This document shows positions 8,956 to 17,293 of a stretch of DNA of 64,000 nt, one piece after another. The translations under genes were made by a program, and so were the position numbers. The stretch spans positions 248,001 to 312,000 of the forward strand of contig CBDCLS010000006.1 of assembly GCA_965218775.1 (NCBI GenBank). Reading direction: 5' to 3'. Every line of letters starts with the position of its first letter. Within the stretch, counting starts at the first letter, position 1. Below the pieces are notes generated by a model. That model searched no databases. It worked only from the letters and a program-made list of their open reading frames with translations, and had not been told where the DNA came from. The stretch is from CAUZIZ01 sp965218775. Its GTDB lineage: Bacteria; Acidobacteriota; UBA6911; RPQK01; JAJDTT01.

Positions 8956-10305
8956 ATGACAACCAGCAAGGAAGGACTCCTGTCACGAGATCAGGCCCAC
9001 CTGATCCATCCCCTCCACAATCCCGGCCTTCACCAGCAGGCACACATCTGGATCCGCGGAGAGGGAGCAGTTCTAACTGACACCGAGGGGAATCAGTACA
9101 TCGATGGCCTCTCCGGCCTCTGGAATGTGGTTGCCGGTCATGGCCGCAGCGAACTGGCCACAGCAGCCGCACGCCAGATGGAAACCCTGGGCTACTGCTC
9201 TGGATACTCCGGCAGCTCGAATCCTGCCGCGATCGAATTAGCGGAGAGGTTGGCGGGCTTGACCTACCCTTCCATCAACCGCTTCTTCTTTACCTCCGGG
9301 GGCGGAGAGTCGACGGAAAGCAACATCAAGACGGCACGCTACTACTGGAAGCTCAAAGGCAAACCGGAGAAGACGAAAGTGATCTCACGGCAGTGGGGGT
9401 ACCACGGAGTCACGCTTGCAGCCATGAGTGCTACCGGAATCACGGCATATTGGCCCATGTTCGAACCTCGCGTTCCCGGATTCTTACATATCCCTTCCCC
9501 CTATCCTTACCGCTATGAATCTAGCGGGGAGCAGACTCAGGGGATGGCGGCTGCCAACGAGCTGGAACAGGCGATTCTGCGTGAGGGGCCGGATACGGTG
9601 GCGATGTTCCTGGCAGAGCCGGTTCAAGGAGCCGGTGGCGTGATCGTCCCCCAACCGGACTACTTCCCTCGCATCCGGGAGATCTGCGATAAATACGACG
9701 TGCTTTTCGTCTCGGACGAGGTGATTACGGGGTTTGGACGTACAGGTAAGATGTTCGGACTGGATCACTGGGGCGTAGAGCCCGACATGATCCAGTTTGC
9801 CAAGGCGATTACATCCGGCTACTTCCCGTTGGGTGGGACCGGTGTCAACGAAGAAATTGCCCAGGTCCTCGACACCGGGGAGATGGTCTGGATGCATGCC
9901 TTCACCTACAGCGCCCATCCGGTCGGCTGTGCTGTGGCGCTACGCAACCTGGATATCGTCGAGCAGGAGAATTTTCCGGCTCAGGCAGCGGACAAGGGGA
10001 CCTATCTCCTGGAGGGCCTGCAGTCGGCTCTGGGCAACCACCCCCACGTCGGAGAGGTGAGAGGGCTTGGCCTGATGCTCGCCATTGAGCTGGTTGAGAA
10101 CAAGGAAACCAAGGCCGAGTTCCCGGCCCAGGACCAGATCGGTGCCAAAGTCCACACCGCCACCCAGAAACGCGGACTCTTCAGCCGCCTGCGCGGTGAC
10201 GTTTTCTGTCTCGCCCCGCCAATTGTCACCAGCAGAGAACAGTTGGATCGAATCGTAGAGATCATGACCGAATCGATCGATGAGGTGCTGGGGAGTCGTC
10301 AGTGA
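8956..10305 (+). CDS. Class III pyridoxal-phosphate aminotransferase (omega-transaminase type)
   Basis: PLP-dependent aminotransferase of 449 residues that would transfer the omega-amino group of a diamine or omega-amino acid (or similar amine) to pyruvate or 2-oxoglutarate. The Schiff-base lysine is K283 in FAKAITSGYFPLGG, the PLP-N1-contacting aspartate is D254 in FVSDEVITGFGRTG, and TSGGGESTESNIK binds the phosphate. LSGLWNVVAGHGR near the N-terminus matches the omega-amino acid:pyruvate subgroup. It follows the deacylase by 58 bases and is probably in the same transcript. A GAGGA sequence lies about 9 bases upstream. After the stop comes a CAGTGATCAGTGGGCAGTGA-type repeat. The exact amine donor is unknown. 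Confidence 0.88.
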   Translation: MTTSKEGLLSRDQAHLIHPLHNPGLHQQAHIWIRGEGAVLTDTEGNQYIDGLSGLWNVVAGHGRSELATAAARQMETLGYCSGYSGSSNPAAIELAERLAGLTYPSINRFFFTSGGGESTESNIKTARYYWKLKGKPEKTKVISRQWGYHGVTLAAMSATGITAYWPMFEPRVPGFLHIPSPYPYRYESSGEQTQGMAAANELEQAILREGPDTVAMFLAEPVQGAGGVIVPQPDYFPRIREICDKYDVLFVSDEVITGFGRTGKMFGLDHWGVEPDMIQFAKAITSGYFPLGGTGVNEEIAQVLDTGEMVWMHAFTYSAHPVGCAVALRNLDIVEQENFPAQAADKGTYLLEGLQSALGNHPHVGEVRGLGLMLAIELVENKETKAEFPAQDQIGAKVHTATQKRGLFSRLRGDVFCLAPPIVTSREQLDRIVEIMTESIDEVLGSRQ

Positions 10306-10345
10306 TCAGTGGGCAGTGATTAGCAATGATCAATGAGCGGTCATT
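10300..10345 (+). repeat. Post-stop heptad-like repeat (GTGATCA / GTGGGCA units)
   Basis: Imperfect direct repeats about 7 bases long (CAGTGAT, CAGTGGG, CAGTGAT, CAATGAT, CAATGAG) begin within the last codon of the aminotransferase gene and run into the gap. The same style of repeat is found after other stop codons in this window (18514, 28243, 60406, 61519). Confidence 0.6.
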
Positions 10346-10401
10346 GATTCTAGAGGCAGCCGCACCCGTATGGCACTGCAAACAGGAACCCAGTCGGCAG
10401 C

Positions 10402-11523
10402 TCAGTCCGAGGTGAAAACTTCGCACTTCTCCATGTTCTCTCTGATCCAGTCGATATCCGGCTCGTAGCCAATTCCAGGTTCGTCCGAAGGGATGATATG
10501 ACCGTCCGTCGTCACTTCGACTGCAGGGCGAATCGTGTCACGACGGAAGTAGCGCTGGCTCGCCGTCACATCACCTGGAAGCGTGAAGTTCTCGAGTGTG
10601 GAGAGCGCGACGTTGTGGGCTCGACCAATGCCGGTCTCCACCATTCCTCCACACCAGACCGGTATCTGGTGAGACTGGCATAGATCGTGGGTGCGCTTTG
10701 CCTCCGCGTGGCCGCCCAGACGTCCCATCTTGATATTGATGATCCTACAAGCCCCGAGTTCGATTGCGTGTAGGGCATCGGCACTATGGTGAATGGACTC
10801 ATCCAAACAGATCGGAGTCTGAAGCTGACGCTGCAGCTTTCCATGTTGGAAAACGTCATCGTGGGCCAACGGCTGCTCGATCATCATCAAATCGAATTGA
10901 TCCAGCTGTCCCAAGCGATCAGAATCGGCAGGGGTGTAGGCCGAATTGGCATCGACCATGAGCGGGATCTCTGGAAATCGACGACGCACCTCCTGCACTA
11001 TTTCGATATCCCAACCGGGTTTGATCTTGATCTTTATCCTCTGGTATCCCGATCGCAATTCTTCTTCGATCTTTCGCAATAGATCTTCGGGGCTGTCCTG
11101 TATGCCGATGGAAACGCCGCAGGCGATTTTGGTTCGCGTTCCTCCCAAGAGTTTCCATAAAGGGACTCCCAGACTCTTGGCCTGTGCGTCCCAGAAGGCG
11201 GCCTCGACGCAGGCCTTTGCCATGGGGTGACCGCGAACCGGCTTGAGCATCTGGGACAGCTGATCCGGATCCTTGAAAGTGCGGCCAAGAATGGTGGGCA
11301 CTACGAACCGGCACAGGATGACCCAGGCGGTGTCGACGGTTTCGTAGCTGTAGCGGGGCGCGTCGGCTGCGACGCATTCGCCCCAACCGTTTGAGGCGTC
11401 GGTGCGAAGCTCTAGGAGCAGAACACGGCGGTCGTAGACGCGTCCGAAACTGGTTTCCCAGAAGTGCACCAAGGGAAGCCGAATCTCCCTCAGCGTTACT
11501 TCTTCAATCTTCAGCCCCATCAT
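10402..11523 (-). CDS. Enolase-superfamily o-succinylbenzoate synthase / N-acylamino acid racemase
   Basis: Mg-dependent enolase-superfamily enzyme of the MLE subgroup, about 373 residues. The general-base lysine region (QRIKIKIKPGWD), the three metal ligands (MVDANSAY, MIEQPL, CLDESI), the second-site lysine (INIKMGRLGG) and the closing WCGGMVETGIGRAHN are all present, as in the OSBS/NSAR family. Members make o-succinylbenzoate for menaquinone or racemise N-succinyl/N-acyl amino acids. No other men genes are here, a futalosine-type prenyltransferase gene lies nearby, and the neighbours are an M20 deacylase and hydantoinase B, so the racemase role is more likely. I place the start at the ATG at 11523 because relatives begin just before IEEVTLREI; an ATG at 11553 is possible. 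It probably shares a transcript with the hydantoinase gene upstream. Confidence 0.83.
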   Translation of the reverse strand: MMGLKIEEVTLREIRLPLVHFWETSFGRVYDRRVLLLELRTDASNGWGECVAADAPRYSYETVDTAWVILCRFVVPTILGRTFKDPDQLSQMLKPVRGHPMAKACVEAAFWDAQAKSLGVPLWKLLGGTRTKIACGVSIGIQDSPEDLLRKIEEELRSGYQRIKIKIKPGWDIEIVQEVRRRFPEIPLMVDANSAYTPADSDRLGQLDQFDLMMIEQPLAHDDVFQHGKLQRQLQTPICLDESIHHSADALHAIELGACRIINIKMGRLGGHAEAKRTHDLCQSHQIPVWCGGMVETGIGRAHNVALSTLENFTLPGDVTASQRYFRRDTIRPAVEVTTDGHIIPSDEPGIGYEPDIDWIRENMEKCEVFTSD

Positions 11524-11562
11524 GTCAGCGAGTGGAGCATTCCATCGGCTCAAGAAGAGGTT

Positions 11563-13155
11563 CTAACGAGCTGATCCCCAACCACCGCCGCCGGGGCTCT
11601 CGATCTGGATCACCTCGCCCTTAGAAAGATTGATTGAGACCTTACCGGGCAACGGTTTACGTCGGCCCTTACTAATCAGAAAATTGGCACCCTTCTTACC
11701 AGTACCTCCTCCTTGGAGCCCATAGGGAGGATGTTTTCGTCGATCGGAAAGAATCGTGACTTGACAGTCGGTGAGGACCTCGAGACTTCGGATGATGCCG
11801 TCACCACCCCGGAACTTTCCCTTGGCTCCGGAACCATTTCGAAGACGATACTCTCGCACCCGAAAAGGAAAGTCGTACTCCAGCGCTTCGATGGGGGTAT
11901 TGAGAGAGTTGGTCATATGGGTGTGAACCCCACTATCGCCATCCTTCTCAGGACTGGCTCCCATCCCTCCTCCAATGGTCTCGTAGTAGGAAAAGCTCTG
12001 TCCGCTGAGCGGATCGATTCCTCCCAGGGCCAGATTGTTCATGGTCCCACTGCTGGCGGCTGGGACCAGCTCCGGTAGAGCCGACGACAGTGCCTTCAGC
12101 AGGGTATCCACGATCCGCTGTGAGGTCTCTACGTTTCCTCCCGCGGTGGCGGCCGGATACTGGGCATTGACTATTGTGCCAGGCTCAGCGGTAACGCTGA
12201 CAGGGCGCATCAACCCGGCACTGGCGGGAGCATCGTCGGGGGCCAGACAGCGCAAAACATAGTAAACCGCAGATAGAGTGACAGGGTAAACCGCGTTCAT
12301 GCACCCTTTTACTTGGGCATCGGAACCCCGGAAGTCGATCTTCATGCGTGCCCCGGAAACGGCGACGGACACCCTGATTCGTATGGACCGCTCTGAGCCG
12401 GGTCTGTTCCCCCCTTCATCATCGATCAGGTCTTCCCCCTTGTATCTTCCATTGGGAATACGGGAGATGACATCCTTCATCACCTTCTCTGAGTAACTCT
12501 GGAGTGCAGCACAATGTTGCTCGACCTTCTGCCGCCCGTTGGACTCCAGCAACTCTCGAAGGCGCTTTTCTCCGACTCGGATTGCACCCACCTGGGCTGC
12601 CAGATCGCCCTCCCTCTCTTTCGGCGTCCTCACGTTCCAGAGCAAGAGGCTCAACAGATCTCGATTGAGCTGACCGGCTCGGTAGAGTTTGAGGGGAGGG
12701 ATTCGGAGGCCTTCCTGAAAGATTTCCTGGCTCAGGGGCATGGACCCAGGCGACATCCCTCCGATGTCCGAATGGTGGGCCCGGGTTGCAGTATAGAAGA
12801 CGGGCTTGGAGAAACCATCGGAAGGTTCGTAGACCGGCGCAATCATCGTGATATCAGGCAGGTGTGTCCCCCCGCAGAAGGGATCGTTGAGAACGACGAT
12901 GTCACCTGGACCCAGGGTGTGAGCCGAGATGGCGGCCTGGACGGACAGGGGCATCGACCCAAGGTGGACCGGCATGTGGTCCCCCATCGCGGCCAACGCA
13001 CCGTCCGCATCGAAAATGGCGCAAGAGTAGTCGCGCCTTTCCTTGATGTTGGGGGAATATGCAGTTCGCTTCAGGGCAGTACCCATCTCTTCAGGAATTG
13101 AGGTAAAGAGATGTCGATAGATTTCCAGCTGAACAGGATCAATTAGTTTAGCCAT
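11563..13155 (-). CDS. Hydantoinase B / oxoprolinase family protein
   Basis: 530-residue protein of the HyuB family, the second subunit of ATP-dependent N-methylhydantoinase, 5-oxoprolinase-like enzymes and acetone carboxylase relatives. Family landmarks are the N-terminal DPVQLEIYRHLFTSIPEEMG, YSPNIKERRDYSCAIFD, GDIVVLNDPFCGGTHLPDI with its DPxxGGTH signature, RAHHSDIGGMSPGSMP, and a C-terminal glycine-rich ESPGGGGWG. The HyuA partner is not adjacent: upstream is a palindromic element and a divergent prenyltransferase gene. Either HyuA is elsewhere or this subunit works with another ATPase. The start follows family length well. Located 39 bases upstream of the racemase gene on the same strand. 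Confidence 0.88.
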   Translation of the reverse strand: MAKLIDPVQLEIYRHLFTSIPEEMGTALKRTAYSPNIKERRDYSCAIFDADGALAAMGDHMPVHLGSMPLSVQAAISAHTLGPGDIVVLNDPFCGGTHLPDITMIAPVYEPSDGFSKPVFYTATRAHHSDIGGMSPGSMPLSQEIFQEGLRIPPLKLYRAGQLNRDLLSLLLWNVRTPKEREGDLAAQVGAIRVGEKRLRELLESNGRQKVEQHCAALQSYSEKVMKDVISRIPNGRYKGEDLIDDEGGNRPGSERSIRIRVSVAVSGARMKIDFRGSDAQVKGCMNAVYPVTLSAVYYVLRCLAPDDAPASAGLMRPVSVTAEPGTIVNAQYPAATAGGNVETSQRIVDTLLKALSSALPELVPAASSGTMNNLALGGIDPLSGQSFSYYETIGGGMGASPEKDGDSGVHTHMTNSLNTPIEALEYDFPFRVREYRLRNGSGAKGKFRGGDGIIRSLEVLTDCQVTILSDRRKHPPYGLQGGGTGKKGANFLISKGRRKPLPGKVSINLSKGEVIQIESPGGGGWGSAR

Positions 13156-13500
13156 CGCTGCTCAGGATAGCAGAAATGCTCGACAGCAGGTTACAGGTCG
13201 GAAGTCGCAGGTCGCACTTAGTACACTGGAACGTAAATACGGCAACGTTTGTGGCGAGCGCGACGCGCCGATTTCTTTGTCGCTCCTCCTCCAAGATACA
13301 AAGCATCGAGTTCGGCGTCGCTTCGCGAACTCGACCCGTCGCGCTCGCCACAAACGTTGCCGTATTTACGTTCCAGTGTACTTAGGCATCGTTCAAACTG
13401 GTCACTCAAGACAACCGAGCAGTCAGACGTCGGCTGGGACTTGTGGGCTGAGAGACGTGCGACTTGCGACTTGCGACCAGCGACCTGTAACCTCCCCCTT
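13156..13500. other. Divergent intergenic region holding nested inverted repeats
   Basis: The gap between the hydantoinase and prenyltransferase genes is nearly filled by repeats. Outermost, AGGTTACAGGTCG at 13188-13200 is exactly inverted at 13481-13493; both lie in tracts made of 7-base GACTTGC/GACCAGC-like units. Inside is family-1 element copy 3 (13220-13382). No promoter boxes could be assigned. Confidence 0.6.
13220..13382. mobile_element. Palindromic MITE-like element, family 1, copy 3
   Basis: A 163-bp element whose arms are perfect inverted repeats for about 46 bases: AGTACACTGGAACGTAAATA, then CGGCAACGTTTGTGGCGAGC, and on to GCGACG, mirrored at the other end. About 70 bases remain as loop and share GCCGATTTCTTTGTCGC with the other two copies. 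Without protein capacity, it would fold into a very long hairpin as RNA or single-stranded DNA. TTA flanks both sides (13217-13219 area and 13381-13383 area), which may be a 3-base target duplication. Confidence 0.82.
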
Positions 13501-14355
13501 ATGAAGACGCTCCTGCTCCTCCTGGAGATGATCAAGTTCGAGCACACCGTTTTCGCCCTTCCCTTCGCCTTTCTGGGTGCCTTTCTGGCGGCTCGTGGAT
13601 TTCCTGGATGGGAGACGAGTTTCTGGATCATTCTGGCAATGGTCGGAGCCCGCAGTGCAGCCATGGCATTCAACCGTCTGGTGGATAGGACTCACGATTC
13701 CCTCAACCCACGCACAGCCAGCCGGGCGCTTCCGCTGGGACTGGTAAGTAAGCGGGCCGTGGTCCTCTTCGTGCTCGTATCTGCGGCTCTCTTTCTGCTT
13801 GCGTCCTGGATGCTCAACCCCCTGGCATTCATCCTTTCCCCGCTGGCCTTGGGGACAGTGCTCTTCTACAGCTACACCAAACGCTTTACCTCCCTTTCGC
13901 ACCTGGCCCTGGGCTTGTGCCTCGCAGTCTCTCCCATGGGAGGCTGGATCGCCGTCGGCGGACGACTGGACCTGGAACCTCTCATCATCGCCGCCGCTGT
14001 CCTTTTCTGGGTGGCAGGATTCGACATCATCTATGCTTGCCAGGATGTTGCGGCGGATCGTCGATTGGGCTTGCATTCGATTCCAAGGAAGCTGGGAGTC
14101 GAGAAATCCCTGCAGCTCTCCATTTTTTTTCACATCGTTATGGTCGCGCTCCTCTCCTACTGCCTTCTGCTCTTCGAGCTGACCTGGGTCAGCTGGATCG
14201 GACTGATCCTGGTGGCGGGAACATTGGTGTACGAACATCGGCTGATAAGCCCTCAGGACCTGAGCCGCGTTAATCTCGCGTTTTTCACCCTGAACGGCGT
14301 TATTAGTGTCGTACTCTTTGTTTTCGTCGGTCTGGATCTATGGCTCTTCCAATAG
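13501..14355 (+). CDS. mqnP: UbiA-family polyprenyltransferase (MqnP-like)
   Basis: Integral-membrane aromatic prenyltransferase, 284 residues with about 8-9 membrane segments. Both Asp-rich motifs are present: NRLVDRTHDSLNPRT from residue 58 and DIIYACQDVAADRRLG from residue 175, which bind prenyl diphosphate through Mg. The pattern (NPRTASRALPLG, DVAADRRLGLHSIPRKLG) is that of the '4-hydroxybenzoate prenyltransferase-like' group now assigned to MqnP of the futalosine menaquinone pathway; UbiA itself is the alternative. The start at 13501 begins the first helix directly; upstream open frame lies in repeats. There is no clear Shine-Dalgarno. It overlaps pilB by 16 bases, so the prenyltransferase is transcribed into the pilus genes. 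Confidence 0.78.
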   Translation: MKTLLLLLEMIKFEHTVFALPFAFLGAFLAARGFPGWETSFWIILAMVGARSAAMAFNRLVDRTHDSLNPRTASRALPLGLVSKRAVVLFVLVSAALFLLASWMLNPLAFILSPLALGTVLFYSYTKRFTSLSHLALGLCLAVSPMGGWIAVGGRLDLEPLIIAAAVLFWVAGFDIIYACQDVAADRRLGLHSIPRKLGVEKSLQLSIFFHIVMVALLSYCLLLFELTWVSWIGLILVAGTLVYEHRLISPQDLSRVNLAFFTLNGVISVVLFVFVGLDLWLFQ

Positions 14356-16070
14356 GTGAAATGCTGATCCGCAGAAGCCTCTTGACGGAGGTACAGCTGC
14401 GCTCGGCCCTGCAGCAACAGGTTAGCCAGGGTGGCCGTCTGGGGTCGATCCTGTCGCAGCTTGGATACGTCTCCGATGAAGACAGTGCCCGGATTCTCAG
14501 CCACCAGCACGCTGTCCCATGGGTCAATCTCGAATACTTGAGGATCGATGAGGATACCGTCCGGCTAATCCCCAGGCGGACTGCGATGCGACACCAAGTG
14601 CTTCCCCTGCTCAAGGTAGGGATGACCCTCGTCGTAGTCATCACGGATCCCAGGAATGTCGTCGCCCTGGACGAGGTGCAATTCATCACCGGACTCCGGG
14701 TCGAGGCGGTCGTTGCAACTGAACGCTCCGTCCAGGGCGCGATAGAGGAATACTACGGGACCGAAGAGACTATCGAGATCAAGAAGGTATATGAGGAGCT
14801 AGCCTCTACCGGCGAGTATGAGTTGGAACTCACTTCGGAGGAACCGGAAATCGACCTTCCTGAGTTTCAGAATGCCGGCGGCGAGGCCCCAGGCGAGGCC
14901 CCAATCGTAAAGCTGGTCAACCTGATCCTGGCTGACGCGGTTCGCAAAGGAGCAAGTGACATCCATTTAGAGACCTACGAAGGCGAGTTCAGAGTCCGCT
15001 ATCGGATCGACGGCGTGCTTTACAGAGTCATGACTCCACCCTACCCCTCGCGCGACGCGATCGTCTCGCGAATCAAAGTCATGGGCGATCTGGACATCAG
15101 TGAGCGGCGTCTACCCCAAGATGGGCGGATCAGGATCTGTGCCAAAGAAAATGGACTCAGGAAACAGATTGACCTACGCGTCTCTTCCGTGCCCACGCTC
15201 TTTGGCGAGAAGATCGTCCTGAGAATCCTGGATCGCGAGAATCTGCCCCTCGACTTTGGACAGCTGGGGCTGGAGGCCGATTCTCTCAAACGGGTGCTTG
15301 AAGCGATACGCCGGCCCCACGGCATGGTCCTGGTCACGGGACCAACCGGGAGTGGCAAGACCAGTACACTGTATACCTGCCTGAATCAACTCAATACTTC
15401 GACTACTAATCTCATGACAGTCGAAGATCCCATCGAGTTTCACTTCCCTGGAATCAATCAGTTGCAGACGAAAGAGCAGGTCGGGCTGACTTTCGCGACT
15501 GCACTGCGGGCGTTTCTACGCCAGGACCCGGACATCATCATGGTCGGTGAAGTCCGAGACCTGGATACGGCCAAGATTGCCATCAAGGCTGCTCTCACCG
15601 GGCACCTCGTGCTCAGTACCCTGCACACCAACGATGCTTCGTCCGCAGTCAATCGCCTTCTCGACATGGCGATCGAGCCCTACTTGATCGCGAATTCGGT
15701 ACACCTGATTTGTGCCCAACGCCTGGTAAGAAGGATCTGTACTCGCTGCAAGGATCCGATCGAGACAGATCCAAACAGCTTGACGGAGATCGGCTTCCCA
15801 GCATCAATCGCGCCTGAACTGGTCTGTTATCGCGGCGCTGGATGCAAGAACTGCCACGGCAGTGGCTACAAAGGGCGAACAGGTCTATTCGAGGTGATGG
15901 AAGTTACCACGTCCATTCAGAAATTGATTTTGTCTGGCGCCTCCACAATCAGGATCCGTGAACAGGCAACAAGGGAAGGAATGTCCACACTTCGCCAGAG
16001 CGGTCTGGCCAAGATCCGTTCGGGTATCACCACAATAGAAGAAGTGCTGAGGGAAACGGAGAGTCGGTGA
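14340..16070 (+). CDS. pilB: Type IV pilus assembly ATPase PilB
   Basis: Cytoplasmic hexameric ATPase that powers pilin polymerisation, 576 residues (normal length). An N-terminal MshEN/T2SSE_N domain (residues 1-150) precedes the GspE ATPase: Walker A GPTGSGKTS at 334-342, Asp box ASDIHLE, TVEDPIEF, Walker B DPDIIMVGEVRD at 396-407, His box TGHLVLSTLHTND. The zinc-binding cysteines C467/C470 and C502/C505, typical of PilB/GspE and absent in PilT, are present. It is followed by pilT with a 4-base overlap and then pilC, so this is the pilus rather than a secretion copy. The last helix ends IEEVLRET as usual. Confidence 0.93.
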   Translation: MALPIGEMLIRRSLLTEVQLRSALQQQVSQGGRLGSILSQLGYVSDEDSARILSHQHAVPWVNLEYLRIDEDTVRLIPRRTAMRHQVLPLLKVGMTLVVVITDPRNVVALDEVQFITGLRVEAVVATERSVQGAIEEYYGTEETIEIKKVYEELASTGEYELELTSEEPEIDLPEFQNAGGEAPGEAPIVKLVNLILADAVRKGASDIHLETYEGEFRVRYRIDGVLYRVMTPPYPSRDAIVSRIKVMGDLDISERRLPQDGRIRICAKENGLRKQIDLRVSSVPTLFGEKIVLRILDRENLPLDFGQLGLEADSLKRVLEAIRRPHGMVLVTGPTGSGKTSTLYTCLNQLNTSTTNLMTVEDPIEFHFPGINQLQTKEQVGLTFATALRAFLRQDPDIIMVGEVRDLDTAKIAIKAALTGHLVLSTLHTNDASSAVNRLLDMAIEPYLIANSVHLICAQRLVRRICTRCKDPIETDPNSLTEIGFPASIAPELVCYRGAGCKNCHGSGYKGRTGLFEVMEVTTSIQKLILSGASTIRIREQATREGMSTLRQSGLAKIRSGITTIEEVLRETESR

Positions 16071-17152
16071 GCCTTCGAGATCTTCTGGACAGACTACATC
16101 ATCTCGAGGGCAGTGATCTGCACCTCAGCGCCGGATCTGCCCCTCGTGTCCGCGTGCACGGCAAGCTGCTGCCGCTGGAGCTTCCCCCTCTTCACGCCAA
16201 CGATACCGAAAGGCTCGCGCTCAGTATCATGACGGAGGCGCAGCGTCTGAGCTACTCCGAGCTGGGCGAAATCGACTTCAGTTTTGAGATCCACAGTTTG
16301 GCTCGATTTCGAGCCAACGTCTTTACTCAACGGGGGTCGACGGCGGCCGTCTTTCGGTTGATTCCGCTCAAGATAAAGCGGCTGCAGGAGCTGAGTCTTC
16401 CCCCCGTTCTGGAGCAGCTCAGTCGAAAGCCACATGGTTTGATCCTGGCAGCGGGCCCGACCGGTTGTGGCAAGTCGACCACCCTGGCAGCACTGATCGA
16501 CCAGATCAATCGCGAGCAGGCGAAACACGTCATCACAATCGAGGATCCCATCGAGTTTCTACATCGACACGGGACGAGCATGATCAACCAACGCGAGATT
16601 TCGTCCGACACCCCGTCCTTTGCCTCGGCGATGCGAATGGCTCTGAGGGAGGACCCCGATGTTGTGCTGGTGGGGGAGATGAGAGATCCGGAAACCGCCG
16701 AGGCAACCCTTCGAACCGCAGAGACAGGACATCTGACCTTCGCGACTCTTCACACCAGCTCCGCTCCTGCAACTATCCACCGCCTGATCGACATGTTTCC
16801 ACCGCAGCAGCAGGCAGAGGCTCGTGCCGTGCTTGCCATGGTCCTGGAAGGGGTTATCTGCCAGCTTCTTATCCGTCGACGGGACCGGTCAGGACTGGCG
16901 GTTGCGACCGAGATCTTGATCCCGAACTCGGCAATCCGAAACCTGATCCGTGAAAACAAGATTCACCAGATTTATTCCGTCATGCAGACAGGACAAGAAG
17001 AAACCGGCATGCTTACGATGAATCAGAGTCTTCGCAGACTCCTTCTCGAGGGGGCGCTATACCCCAGCGATTGTCTTTCGAGGTCTCCCAACCCTACCGA
17101 GCTGAGAGACCTCGTCCCGCGTGCTCCAGACCTGGGATCGTTCGCCCGATAG
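16067..17152 (+). CDS. pilT: Twitching motility retraction ATPase PilT
   Basis: Predicted pilus retraction ATPase, 361 residues. Walker A is GPTGCGKST at 130-138; further landmarks are ITIEDPIEFLH, the Walker B segment EDPDVVLVGEMRDPET, the His box TGHLTFATLHTSSA, and the PilT-specific AIRNLIREN near the C-terminus. The N-terminal PAS-like half begins LEGSDLHLSAGSAPRVRVHG. Translation starts at a GTG that overlaps the pilB stop (GTGA), so the two are translationally coupled. A 141-base gap before pilC has no clear gene. Confidence 0.93.
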   Translation: MSLRDLLDRLHHLEGSDLHLSAGSAPRVRVHGKLLPLELPPLHANDTERLALSIMTEAQRLSYSELGEIDFSFEIHSLARFRANVFTQRGSTAAVFRLIPLKIKRLQELSLPPVLEQLSRKPHGLILAAGPTGCGKSTTLAALIDQINREQAKHVITIEDPIEFLHRHGTSMINQREISSDTPSFASAMRMALREDPDVVLVGEMRDPETAEATLRTAETGHLTFATLHTSSAPATIHRLIDMFPPQQQAEARAVLAMVLEGVICQLLIRRRDRSGLAVATEILIPNSAIRNLIRENKIHQIYSVMQTGQEETGMLTMNQSLRRLLLEGALYPSDCLSRSPNPTELRDLVPRAPDLGSFAR

Positions 17153-17293
17153 CCAGAGCTTCGACAATTGGTCGCAGGCGAGACGTCGCACATCGCTGAG
17201 GAAAACATCACAGCCGAGCACTGGGCCAAGAGCTAGCCAAATGAAACCAGGTTTCGAGAACGGAGAAATTCAAGGGAGAGAGGATGAGAACCT

